Below, in pieces: positions 24,720-33,826 of a stretch of 35,623 nt of DNA. The stretch lies in assembly GCA_025360715.1 (NCBI GenBank), contig JANYBS010000157.1, positions 1 through 35,623 of the forward strand, given 5' to 3'. This DNA comes from Candidatus Eiseniibacteriota bacterium. Its GTDB lineage: Bacteria; Eisenbacteria; RBG-16-71-46. A program made the translations under genes and the position numbers. The notes under the pieces were generated by a model. It saw nothing but the letters and a program-made list of their open reading frames with translations, searched no databases and was not told the origin of the DNA. The stretch's first letter is position 1, and the number at the start of each line of letters is the position of its first letter.

Positions 24720-26134
24720 TGGCACTCCAGCCCCTGACCCTGGCGTTCCATGGCGCGGCACGGACGGTGACCGGGTCGCGGCATCTCATGCGCTTCGGGG
24801 AGCGCCGATGGTTGTTCGACTGCGGGCTCTATCAGGGCCATCGCGATGAGGCCGATCGCATCAACCGCGCATTCGCGTTCGCGCCGGGCGAACTCGATGC
24901 GGTGATCATCTCGCACGCGCATCTGGACCACACGGGTAATCTCCCCACGCTCAGCCACGAGGGTTTTCGCGGACCCATCCATCTGACTTCGGGCACTGCG
25001 GACCTCTCGCGCTTCATGCTCCAGGACAGCGCGTTTCTCATGCAGAAGGATGTCGAGCACGTGAACCGTGTCCACGGCAAGAAAGGTCACCCGCGCACGC
25101 CGCTTTACAAGATGGCCGATGTCGAGGACACGTTGGCGCGTTTCGTCACGCACGACTACCACACGCCGTGGCAGCCCTTCGATGGCGTGAACGTGCAGTA
25201 CCACGACGCGGGCCACATCTTGGGCTCGGCGATGGCCACGTTCGAGTTCACGTCCGAGGGCCGCTCGCTGCGAGTGTGCATGGGCGGTGACCTGGGCCGG
25301 CCGGGGCGGCCGATCCTGCGCGATCCTGAGCGTCCGCCGGGGCCCGACGTGCTGGTGCTCGAGAGCACGTATGGCGACCGCCTGCATGGCAATGAGCGCG
25401 ACACCAACGCAGCGCTCGCCGAAGTCATGACGCGCACGATCGCGCGCGGCGGGCGGGTGATCGTGCCGGCATTCGCAGTGGGACGCACTCAGGAGCTGGT
25501 GGCCGTGCTGCACATGCTCATCGACATGGGCCGCGTGCCCGATGTGCCGGTGTTCGTCGACAGTCCCATGGCGCGCAACGCCACATCGGTCTACAAGCGT
25601 CACCCCGAGTGCTTCGACGACGACACGCGCGATCTACTCGCGCATGGCGGCGGCACGCCGTTCGGTTTTCACCGCTTGCACTACATCGAGAGCCCCGAGG
25701 AGTCGCGCGCGCTCAACGACTTCCGCGATCCGTGCATCATCATCTCGGCCTCGGGCATGTGCGAAGGCGGCCGCGTGGTGCATCACCTTCAGCATGGACT
25801 CGGCGATCCGAAGAACACCGTTTTGTTCGTGGGCTTCCAGGGCGAAGGCACCTTGGGGCGCAGGTTGCGCGACGGCGCCGAGACCGTGAACGTGTTCGGC
25901 GAGCCGGTGCGCGTGCGCGCCGAGATCGCCAGCCTCGACGGCTTCAGCGCACATGCCGACCAGAAGGAGATGCTGGACTGGGTACTGGCGCTGGATCCGT
26001 TGCCGAAGCGCATCTTCCTCGTGCACGGCGAATTGCCGGTGCAGAAGGTCTTCGCCGCGCTCTTGCAGGAAAAGACCGGCGTCGATGTGCGGATCCCCGA
26101 GCGCGGCGAGGAGTTCGATCTGTGGACGAGCTGA
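24719..26134 (+). CDS. Metallo-beta-lactamase / beta-CASP / RMMBL ribonuclease-type protein
   Basis: HAHLDHTG (MBL motif), DAGHILGSAM, FVDSPMA, ISASGMCEGGRVVHHL, SLDGFSAHADQKEMLDWV (RMMBL), LVHGE; TGATG overlap with the upstream stop. Confidence 0.92.
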   Translation: MALQPLTLAFHGAARTVTGSRHLMRFGERRWLFDCGLYQGHRDEADRINRAFAFAPGELDAVIISHAHLDHTGNLPTLSHEGFRGPIHLTSGTADLSRFMLQDSAFLMQKDVEHVNRVHGKKGHPRTPLYKMADVEDTLARFVTHDYHTPWQPFDGVNVQYHDAGHILGSAMATFEFTSEGRSLRVCMGGDLGRPGRPILRDPERPPGPDVLVLESTYGDRLHGNERDTNAALAEVMTRTIARGGRVIVPAFAVGRTQELVAVLHMLIDMGRVPDVPVFVDSPMARNATSVYKRHPECFDDDTRDLLAHGGGTPFGFHRLHYIESPEESRALNDFRDPCIIISASGMCEGGRVVHHLQHGLGDPKNTVLFVGFQGEGTLGRRLRDGAETVNVFGEPVRVRAEIASLDGFSAHADQKEMLDWVLALDPLPKRIFLVHGELPVQKVFAALLQEKTGVDVRIPERGEEFDLWTS

Positions 26135-28131
26135 GCGAGCCGCGCTATCAGGTCGGTCAGCGCCTGCACCATCCCACGTTCGGGGAGGGCCTCATCGTCG
26201 AGGTGCATACCGATCGCGGGCGCGAAGTGCTCGAAGTGGTCTTCGATGGCCAGTTGCGGCGCCTGTCCACCCAGCGCGAGTGGCAGATCGTCGATGGCCG
26301 CGATTCGATCGAGATGCCCGAGGCCGAGCCGGGTGATGCCGGGATGGACGAAGACGGCGAGCCGCTGCCGCTGCCCGCACGCACGTCGGCGCCGTTCCGG
26401 CACTGGCATCCGCAGGGCGATGAACTGCTCGCGAGTTGGCTCGAGGGCCATGCGGAGCCGCAGACGCACTTCGACCTGCGCGCGCAGAGCGAGGAGTGGG
26501 CGGGCTGGGCGAGCGCTGACAAGCTGCTGTCGCTCGATTCGCTGCGCGGCGTGGAACGCTTCCCGCATCAGGTGACGGCATGCCTGCGCGTGCTGCGCGA
26601 CTTCGGCGGGCGCGGCATCCTGGCCGACGAAGTGGGCTTGGGCAAGACCATCGAAGCCGGCATCGTGGTCAAGGAGTATCTCCTGCGCGGCGCCGTGCGC
26701 AGCGTGCTGGTGCTGGTTCCTGCGTCGCTCTGCGAGCAGTGGCGTGTGGAGCTGTGGGAGAAGTTCGAGCTCGACTTCGTGGTCTCGCGCGGGCCCGCTG
26801 GCCAGTGGGGTCGCCATCCGCTCGTGATCTCCTCTTTGGAGACCGCGCGACACGAACGCCACCGGCGCCGCGTGCGTGTGGCCGACTACGACCTGGTCGT
26901 GGTCGACGAGGCGCATCGCCTGCGCAACCACCTCACGTTGGGGTGGAAGTTCATCAATGACCTCAACCCGCGCTACCTGCTGCTGCTCACCGCGACGCCG
27001 GTGCAGAACGACCTGCGCGAGCTATACAACCTGGTCACGCTCGTGCGTCCGGGCACCGTGGGCACGTTTTCACAATTCCGCCGCGACTTCCTGTCGGGTC
27101 ACGACAAGCGCACGCCGCGCAACACGCCGCGTCTGCGCAGGCTCTTGCAGAGCGTCATGATCCGTACGCGGCGCTCCGAGACGAGCCTCACATTCGCGCC
27201 GCGCAAGGTCGAGACGCTGTGGGTGCCGCAGACGCCGGCCGAGCGCTTGCTCTACAAGAATGTGTCCGAGCTGGTAGCCGATGCCGTGCACGGCGAACAG
27301 GGCCAGCCGGGCAAGCCGAACTACTTCACGCTCATGGTGCTGCAGAAAGAGATGGGCTCGTCGTGGGCGTCGGCGCACGGCACGCTCGTGAAGCTCGCTT
27401 CGCACCCCGACGGCATGGACGCGAAGAAGATGCGCGCGCTCGCCGAGCGGGCGGCCGACCTGAGCCACGACCCCAGCAAGATCAAGACGCTGATGCGCTG
27501 CATCCAGAGCCTCAAGGGAGAAAAGGCGATCGTCTTCACCCAGTTCCGCGCCACGCAGGAGTCGATCGTACGTGCGCTCACCGAGGCCGGCCTGACGCAC
27601 GCGGTCTTCCATGGCGAGATGGGCTGGCGCGAGAAGGAAGAGTCGCTCGAGCAATTCCGCATGCACGAACAGGTGCTGGTGAGCACCGAGGCCGGCGGCG
27701 AAGGCCGTAACATGCAGTTCGCCCGCATCGTCATCAACTACGACCTGCCGTGGAACCCGATGCGCCTGGAACAGCGCATCGGCCGTGTGCACCGCCTGGG
27801 CCAGGAGCATCCGGTGCGCGTGATCAATCTGGTCGCGCGCGGCACGATCGAGGCGTACGTGCTCGAGATCCTCGAGCGCAAGATCCGCATGTTCGAACTC
27901 GTGGTGGGCGAGATGGAAGAGATCCTCGGCGCGTGGCAGATGCATGGTTCGTTCGAGGACGAGGTCTTCAAGCGCTGGACGGAATCGCGCAACCCGCGCG
28001 CCCGCAAGAAGCGCTTCACCGAGCTCGCGCAGCATCTGGTGACCGCGCGCAAGCTCTATCAGGCGCAGCGCGACAGCCAGAGCTGGCTGTTCCGTGGCGC
28101 TCATGATGCCGATGAGGAGCCCCACTCGTGA
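26122..28131 (+). CDS. SNF2-family (RapA-like) ATPase/helicase with N-terminal Tudor/KOW-like domain
   Basis: N-term RYQVGQRLHHPTFGEGLIVEVHTDRGREVLEVVFDGQLRRL; ILADEVGLGKTIEAG, VVVDEAHRL, LLTATPVQN, VFTQFRATQESIVRAL, VSTEAGGEGRNMQFA, RIGRVHRLGQ. GTG start overlaps the upstream stop. Confidence 0.92.
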   Translation: MDELSEPRYQVGQRLHHPTFGEGLIVEVHTDRGREVLEVVFDGQLRRLSTQREWQIVDGRDSIEMPEAEPGDAGMDEDGEPLPLPARTSAPFRHWHPQGDELLASWLEGHAEPQTHFDLRAQSEEWAGWASADKLLSLDSLRGVERFPHQVTACLRVLRDFGGRGILADEVGLGKTIEAGIVVKEYLLRGAVRSVLVLVPASLCEQWRVELWEKFELDFVVSRGPAGQWGRHPLVISSLETARHERHRRRVRVADYDLVVVDEAHRLRNHLTLGWKFINDLNPRYLLLLTATPVQNDLRELYNLVTLVRPGTVGTFSQFRRDFLSGHDKRTPRNTPRLRRLLQSVMIRTRRSETSLTFAPRKVETLWVPQTPAERLLYKNVSELVADAVHGEQGQPGKPNYFTLMVLQKEMGSSWASAHGTLVKLASHPDGMDAKKMRALAERAADLSHDPSKIKTLMRCIQSLKGEKAIVFTQFRATQESIVRALTEAGLTHAVFHGEMGWREKEESLEQFRMHEQVLVSTEAGGEGRNMQFARIVINYDLPWNPMRLEQRIGRVHRLGQEHPVRVINLVARGTIEAYVLEILERKIRMFELVVGEMEEILGAWQMHGSFEDEVFKRWTESRNPRARKKRFTELAQHLVTARKLYQAQRDSQSWLFRGAHDADEEPHS

Positions 28132-29417
28132 TGCGCCCTGGCGACGACGGCAACGATACCGACGGCACCGCCGAGGTGGCCGAGGGCGACGCGCAAGCGC
28201 GGATCGCCAAGGCCATCCGCGCCCCACGCGCCCTCAAGCCCGGCCAGAAGCCGGTGAAGGCGGGCAAGGGAAGCAAGGCAAGCGGGACGACCGCGAGAAC
28301 CGCCGCAGGCAAGCCGCGCGCGGCCGCCAAGAAGTCGGCGACGTCGGCAGCTCCCGCCGTGAACATTCCGCACGGCGAGACGGCCGCCGAGAGTCCCGAA
28401 TGGCGCGCGTTCGTGGGCCATTGGCTCGAGATGAGCGGCTGCAAGGTGGAGTCGGCGCCGCGCGGCGACTGGGAGGTCGATCTCTCCGAGGCGCTGCAGA
28501 AACGCTGGCGCCGGCAGCGCGTGCGCTTGGTATTCGACCCGTCACGTTCCACCGTGCCGCGTGGCGCGTGGTTCACGGCGCCGGGCAGCACCGCTGGCCG
28601 CCGCATCCTGGAGGCCGCGCTCAGCGCGCCCATGTTCACCCGCCGCACGGCGCTCGCGCAGGTGCCGGGCGCGCCGGCGAATGGCATCGCCTCGGTCTGT
28701 AAGGCACGCGGTCTTACCTGGGGAGCCCCGCGCCTGGGACCGGTGCGCTACGAGCGTCGCGTGGCATTCCACGCGGTGATCACGCGTTGGGGTGGACTGC
28801 CGTGGCAGGAGCAGTGGGTCGTGCTCGTGGGCACAGGTGGCGAGGTGCTCGAGCGCGACCAGGCGCCGCAGGTGCCGAATGTGCGCCCGCGCGAAGGGCT
28901 CTACCAGATGGGCGAGGCGCTGGAGCCCGAGTTGCGCGAGCGCTGGTTGCACAGCGCGCGGCAGACGCTCGAGGCGCTGGCCGCCGAACGTGAGCGCGAG
29001 TGGGAGATCACCGTGAGCCGCTTGCGCGATGATGAGCTCGATCGCATGGGCGCGTTCTTCGCTGCGCGGATCGAGGAAGAGGAGGACCGTCAGCGCCGCC
29101 GCACGCACGATGATCCCGAGATGGACACCGGCGACGCGACGAGCCTCAAGCTCGAATGGGAACGCCGCGCCGCGGAGGTGCGAAAGCGATGGGAGATGCG
29201 CACCGAGGTGCGGCTCTGGGGACTTGAGGAATGGTCGTGGCCGGTGGCCGACCTGGAGCAGGAGCTCAAGTCCGGCGCCATGCACGTGAAGGTGCGCTCC
29301 CTGGTGGACGTGGCGCGCGGCAAGCCGGCCTTGCCCGCGTGCCCGACGTGCGGCGAACCTGCCGAGATGCTGGTACGCGCCAAGGGCCACGTGGCCTGCG
29401 CCCAGTGCGCGGGGTAG
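28128..29417 (+). CDS. Hypothetical protein: basic Lys/Ala-rich tail, RapA-C-terminal-like region, coiled coil, C-terminal zinc ribbon
   Basis: ATG overlaps the helicase stop (28128-28131). KPVKAGKGSKASGTTARTAAGKPRAAAKKSAT tail; RVRLVFDPSRS...; Glu/Arg-rich coiled coil; CPTCGEPAEMLVRAKGHVACAQC zinc ribbon. Confidence 0.75.
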   Translation: MMRPGDDGNDTDGTAEVAEGDAQARIAKAIRAPRALKPGQKPVKAGKGSKASGTTARTAAGKPRAAAKKSATSAAPAVNIPHGETAAESPEWRAFVGHWLEMSGCKVESAPRGDWEVDLSEALQKRWRRQRVRLVFDPSRSTVPRGAWFTAPGSTAGRRILEAALSAPMFTRRTALAQVPGAPANGIASVCKARGLTWGAPRLGPVRYERRVAFHAVITRWGGLPWQEQWVVLVGTGGEVLERDQAPQVPNVRPREGLYQMGEALEPELRERWLHSARQTLEALAAEREREWEITVSRLRDDELDRMGAFFAARIEEEEDRQRRRTHDDPEMDTGDATSLKLEWERRAAEVRKRWEMRTEVRLWGLEEWSWPVADLEQELKSGAMHVKVRSLVDVARGKPALPACPTCGEPAEMLVRAKGHVACAQCAG

Positions 29418-29449
29418 GGCGGCGCACCCGGCAGCGCACCCGGCCTCGC

Positions 29450-29479
29450 TTGACGCCGCAACCCACTGGCGACTAACAT
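29450..29479 (+). promoter_or_regulatory. Candidate sigma70-type promoter
   Basis: TTGACG (29450-29455), 18-nt spacer, TAACAT (29474-29479), upstream of the YfgM-like CDS in a rare intergenic gap. Confidence 0.5.
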
Positions 29480-29546
29480 TTTCGGTCAATACTGTCATCG
29501 ATATCCCGCCTTGGGTGGCGGGCGGTTCGTTTCCTGGAGGTCTGTC

Positions 29547-30215
29547 TTGTCTTTGGAGTCGCGTAAGGGTGTCGCCCTCGAGGATCCGGGCGCCGAAGTC
29601 GTCGATCAGCTGACGGGATTCTGGGACAAGTACGGCCGTGTCCTGCTGGGCGCGATCGGCGCCGTTGTGGTGATCGCGGTGGTCGCGGTGTTCACGATGC
29701 GTTCGAACGCGAAGCAGGAGAACGACGCCTCCAAGAAGCTGGCCGAGGCCAATCTGTTGTTCTGGCAGGGGGACTACGACCGATCCAAGACCGTGGCCCA
29801 GGAAGCCGGCCGCACGTTCGGCTCCACGTGGAGCGGCACCGACGCGCACCGGATCGCCGGCGACGACATGTTCTGGCGCGGCGATTTCAAGGGCGCGATC
29901 ACCGAGTACAACGCGTACCTGGCCAAGCAGGGCTCGGGCCTGCTGGCCGACGCCGTGCGCCGCAGCCTCGCCTACTCGCTCGAGAGTGACAAGAAGTTCA
30001 CCGACGCCGCCAAGCTGTACGACGGCCTCGTGGGCAAGTTCGAGCGTGAGTCGAGCGCGGAGTTCCTGGCCGCATCGGCGCGTTGCTACGAGGCGAATCA
30101 TCAGAACGACGAGGCGGCGAAGCGTCTGCAGCGCCTGCTCGATGAGTTCGGCGATACGAGCTATGCCTCGCGCGCGCGCGTGCAGCTCGCGATGATCCAG
30201 CCTCCCACGAACTGA
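29547..30215 (+). CDS. Membrane-anchored TPR protein (YfgM/CpoB-like)
   Basis: TTG start after GGAGG; single TM GRVLLGAIGAVVVIAVVAVFTM followed by TPR-like helices (SLAYSLESDKKFTDAAKLYDGLVGKF). Confidence 0.75.
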   Translation: MSLESRKGVALEDPGAEVVDQLTGFWDKYGRVLLGAIGAVVVIAVVAVFTMRSNAKQENDASKKLAEANLLFWQGDYDRSKTVAQEAGRTFGSTWSGTDAHRIAGDDMFWRGDFKGAITEYNAYLAKQGSGLLADAVRRSLAYSLESDKKFTDAAKLYDGLVGKFERESSAEFLAASARCYEANHQNDEAAKRLQRLLDEFGDTSYASRARVQLAMIQPPTN

Positions 30216-30220
30216 CCGGC

Positions 30221-32368
30221 GTGAGCCGCGATAGCGATCCCGAGGTCCATGCCCAGCCGGGCGTGGACCTCGTCTTCATCTGGCACCATCACCAGCCCGA
30301 CTATCGCCATCCGCGCGATGGCCGCGCGCTGCTGCCCTGGGTGCGACTGCACGCCACCAAGGATTACCTGGATATGGCGCTGCACCTGCAGCGCCACCCG
30401 GGAATCAAGTCCACGTTCAACTTTGCGCCCAGCTTGCTCGAGCAGTTGGACGACGCGCTTGCAGGCAAGTCCGACGCACTCTTCGACCTGCTCGCCATGG
30501 AGCCTGCGCGGCTGAATGCCGACCAGCGTGCCGAACTGCAGCGCCGCGCGCGCATGGCGCCGCCGTGGGCGCGCCAGCGCTGGCCGCGCTACGCCGACTT
30601 GTGCGAGCAGTTGCGCGGACCCGCGGTGGCCGACGACGCAGCGTTGCTGCGGTTGTGCGTGTACTTCCTGCTCGCATGGACCGATCCACTGTTGCTCGAA
30701 GATCCGCCCGCGCTTGCTGCGATCGCGGCTGCCGAGGAGTCGCGTGCCACGCTTGCCGATCGCGCTGCGATGTTGGCATGGCATCGCGAGCTGTGGGCGC
30801 GCGTGCTGCCCGCGTATCGCGCGCTCGCAGACTCCGGACAGATCGAGCTCACGTGCTCGCCGGCGTTCCATCCGATCCTGCCGCTGCTGATCGACGTGAC
30901 GCACGCCAAGCGCGCGCGTCCCGACCTGCCGGTAGCAAGCGAGGAGTTCATCGCGCCCGAGGATGCGCGCTGGCAGATCGAGCGCGGCCGCGCGCGGCAC
31001 GCACAAGCCTTCGGCGTGCCGCCGCAGGGCATGTGGCCGTCGGAGGGCAGCGTGAGCCCCGAGGCCGCCGAGATCCTTGCAAGCGCGGGCGTGCGCTGGG
31101 TGGGCACCGACGAAGAAGTACTCTGGCGATCGCTGCCCGGCCGCGGCCGCGGCAAGCACGAGCTCTATCAGCCGTGGGTGCTGCCCACCTCAGGCGGCGA
31201 GCTGGCGTTCTTCTTCCGCGACCACGAGATCTCGGACCTGATCGGTTTCGTCTACAGCCGCTGGGCGCCCCAGGATGCCGCCGCAGACCTGGTCTCTCGC
31301 CTGCGCCGCATCGCCGCCGACCATGGCGGCTCACTCGTGCGTCCGGTCGTGAGCGTGATCCTGGATGGCGAGAACTGCTGGGAGCACTACGCTGACGATG
31401 GCCGGCCGTTCCTTGAAGCGCTCTATAGCGCGCTCGAAGCGGCGCACGACATCCGCACGGTCACGCCCGCGCAGCTGTTGGCGGAAGGCCGCGGCAGCGG
31501 GCGCTTGGAACACTTGCACTCGGGCAGCTGGATCGACGGCGACTTCCACATCTGGTCGGGCCATGCGGAGAAGAATCGAGCGTGGGATCTGCTCGCGCGC
31601 GCTCGCAAGGCGCTGGTGCAATCGGGCGCGACGCGCGTGACGCATTCGGGCGCGTGGGACGCGCTGGGCGCTGCCGAGGGCTCGGACTGGTTCTGGTGGT
31701 TCGGCGACGACAACTTCACCGCCGACAAGCTGTTGTTCGACAGCCTGTTCCGAGCGCACCTGCAAGCGGTCTATGAACGCGCGGAGCTGCCCGTGCCGGG
31801 CGCGCTCGCGCTGCCCATCGTGGCCCCGGGCCGGGGCCAGGCGCCGCACGTGGCGCCCGCCGAGATGGTGCGCCCCACGGTCGATGGCCGCCTGAGCCAT
31901 TTCTACGAGTGGGCCGGCGCCGGGCGCTGGTCGCTGCTGGGCGGCGGCAGCATGCACCGTGTGAGTGAGCCGCTGGTCGAGACTCTGCACTACGGCTTCG
32001 ATGAATCCACCTTCCACCTGCGCTTGGACTTCCTGCAAGGTGTGGCGCCGGGCGAGGCCGTCTCACTCGGCATCGAATCGCTGCGAGGCACGCCGATGGT
32101 GCTGCGCATCGCGCACCTGGCGGCGGGAGCGGATCTCGCTGTGACGGTCGCGAACGGTGAGTCTGCGCCCGGCGCGCGCGCGGCGCTCGCCGAGATATTG
32201 GAAGTCAGCATCCCGTTCGCGGCACTGGGAGTCACGGCGGGCGAGAAGCTCGAGATGCTCTTCCACCTGCAGCGCGGCAGCGAGCGTCTGGAAAGCCTGC
32301 CGCCGGGGCAGCCGCTAAGACTGGTCGTCCCGGGCCCGGATTGGGCAGCGACGAACTGGAGCGCGTAG
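30221..32368 (+). CDS. Glycoside hydrolase family 57 protein
   Basis: VDLVFIWHHHQPDYRHP, GMWPSEGSVSPEAAEILASAGVRWVGTDEEVL, VSVILDGENCWEHYADDGRPFLEALYSAL: GH57 conserved motifs. Confidence 0.9.
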   Translation: MSRDSDPEVHAQPGVDLVFIWHHHQPDYRHPRDGRALLPWVRLHATKDYLDMALHLQRHPGIKSTFNFAPSLLEQLDDALAGKSDALFDLLAMEPARLNADQRAELQRRARMAPPWARQRWPRYADLCEQLRGPAVADDAALLRLCVYFLLAWTDPLLLEDPPALAAIAAAEESRATLADRAAMLAWHRELWARVLPAYRALADSGQIELTCSPAFHPILPLLIDVTHAKRARPDLPVASEEFIAPEDARWQIERGRARHAQAFGVPPQGMWPSEGSVSPEAAEILASAGVRWVGTDEEVLWRSLPGRGRGKHELYQPWVLPTSGGELAFFFRDHEISDLIGFVYSRWAPQDAAADLVSRLRRIAADHGGSLVRPVVSVILDGENCWEHYADDGRPFLEALYSALEAAHDIRTVTPAQLLAEGRGSGRLEHLHSGSWIDGDFHIWSGHAEKNRAWDLLARARKALVQSGATRVTHSGAWDALGAAEGSDWFWWFGDDNFTADKLLFDSLFRAHLQAVYERAELPVPGALALPIVAPGRGQAPHVAPAEMVRPTVDGRLSHFYEWAGAGRWSLLGGGSMHRVSEPLVETLHYGFDESTFHLRLDFLQGVAPGEAVSLGIESLRGTPMVLRIAHLAAGADLAVTVANGESAPGARAALAEILEVSIPFAALGVTAGEKLEMLFHLQRGSERLESLPPGQPLRLVVPGPDWAATNWSA

Positions 32369-32398
32369 CGCACCGGCTTCGACCTTGCGCCGCGACTT

Positions 32399-33763
32399 CT
32401 ATCGGATCCAGACGGTCTTGCGGTTCACGAACTCGCGAATGCCGTCTTGTGCCAGCTCGCGGCCGTGGCCCGATGCCTTGATGCCGCCAAAGGGCAGGCG
32501 CGCGTCGCTCGTGACGAGGCCGTTCACGAACACGGCGCCGGCCTCCAGCCGCGCGGCCACGGCCTCGGCGGCGCCGGCATCGCGCGACCACACGCTGGCG
32601 CCCAGGCCGAAACGCGACTGGTTCGCCAGCGTGATCGCGTGCGCTTGATCGCGCGCGCGGATCACCGCCGCAACCGGGCCGAACGTCTCTTCGTCGAATA
32701 CGGGCATGCCGGGCGCCACGTGCGTGAGCACTGTGGGCGCATAGAAGCAGGCACCGCGCGCCAGCGGCTCGCCGCCGCATGCGAGCTTGGCGCCCATGGC
32801 GATGCTGGCCTGCACCTGAGCGTGCAGGTCGCGCACCAGATCGGGGCGCGCGAGCGGGCCCACTTCGGTCTCGCGCACGGCGGGGTCACCCACTTGCAAC
32901 GCCCGCATGCGCTTGGTGAAGGCGGCCTCGAACGTCTCCGCGATGCTTTCGCTCACGATGAAGCGCTTGGCGGCGATGCAGCTCTGGCCGTTGTTCTGCA
33001 CGCGCGCGGTCACGGCTTGTGCGGCCACGTGTTCGACATCCGCGTTCGCGAGTACGACGAACGCATCGCTGCCGCCCAGTTCGAGCACGACCTTCTTGAG
33101 CGCGGCACCCGCAGCCGCGGCGACGGCGCGGCCCGCGGCTTCGCTGCCGGTCACCGTCACGGCCGCGACCGCGTCGTGTTCGATGAGCGCGCCCACGGCA
33201 TCGGCGGGCAGCAGAAGGCTGCAGAATAGCGCCGGCGGCAATCCTGCTTCGTGCCAGAGCCGCTCGATCGCGAGCGCGACGCCGGGGACATTCGAGGCAT
33301 GCTTGAGCGCGACGGCGTTGCCCGCCAGGATCGCCGGCGCTGCGGCGCGGATCGCCTGCCAGTAAGGGAAGTTCCACGGCATCACTGCGAGCAGCACGCC
33401 GATGGGTTCGCAACGCACGAAGCTGCGCGTGGCGTCGGTCGCGATGGGTTCGTCGGCTAGCAGGCGCTCGCCGTTCTCGGCGTACCACTCGCAGGTGAGC
33501 GCGCACTTCTCGACCTCGGCCTCGGCTTGCGCGATGGGCTTGCCCATCTCGAGCGTGGCGAGGCGCGCCAGTGCCTCCTTCTGCTTGCGCATGAGTGCAG
33601 CCAGGCGCCTGAGCACAGCAGCGCGTGTGTCGTAGGGCGCATGCCGCCAGTCCTGCCACGCGACGTGCGCGTCATCAAGGCGCGCAAGGGCATCGTACAG
33701 CGCGATCGAAGCGTATTCCTGCACGACCTGGCCGGTCGCCGGGTTCACAGAGTGCATGAGCAT
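32399..33763 (-). CDS. Aldehyde dehydrogenase family protein (succinate-semialdehyde dehydrogenase-like)
   Basis: MLMHSVNPATGQVV..., MPWNFPYWQAIRAAAPAILAGNAVALKHA, VTVTGSEAAGRAVAAAAG, LELGGSDAFVVLANAD, NNGQSCIAAKRFIV, EETFGPVAAV, LPFGGIKASGHGREL. Confidence 0.93.
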   Translation of the reverse strand: MLMHSVNPATGQVVQEYASIALYDALARLDDAHVAWQDWRHAPYDTRAAVLRRLAALMRKQKEALARLATLEMGKPIAQAEAEVEKCALTCEWYAENGERLLADEPIATDATRSFVRCEPIGVLLAVMPWNFPYWQAIRAAAPAILAGNAVALKHASNVPGVALAIERLWHEAGLPPALFCSLLLPADAVGALIEHDAVAAVTVTGSEAAGRAVAAAAGAALKKVVLELGGSDAFVVLANADVEHVAAQAVTARVQNNGQSCIAAKRFIVSESIAETFEAAFTKRMRALQVGDPAVRETEVGPLARPDLVRDLHAQVQASIAMGAKLACGGEPLARGACFYAPTVLTHVAPGMPVFDEETFGPVAAVIRARDQAHAITLANQSRFGLGASVWSRDAGAAEAVAARLEAGAVFVNGLVTSDARLPFGGIKASGHGRELAQDGIREFVNRKTVWIR

Positions 33764-33826
33764 GGGGTCACCTTCGTGTTGGCGGGCAACAGCTTGCGGG
33801 GCCACCCGGAAGCCTGGTCTGACGCA

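Noticed and set aside
24719-29417. Beta-CASP/SNF2/zinc-ribbon trio as a DISARM-type or other named defence system
   Set aside because: No methyltransferase, DUF1998, PLD nuclease or other defence genes adjacent; neighbours are housekeeping genes. RapA-like transcription role fits better.
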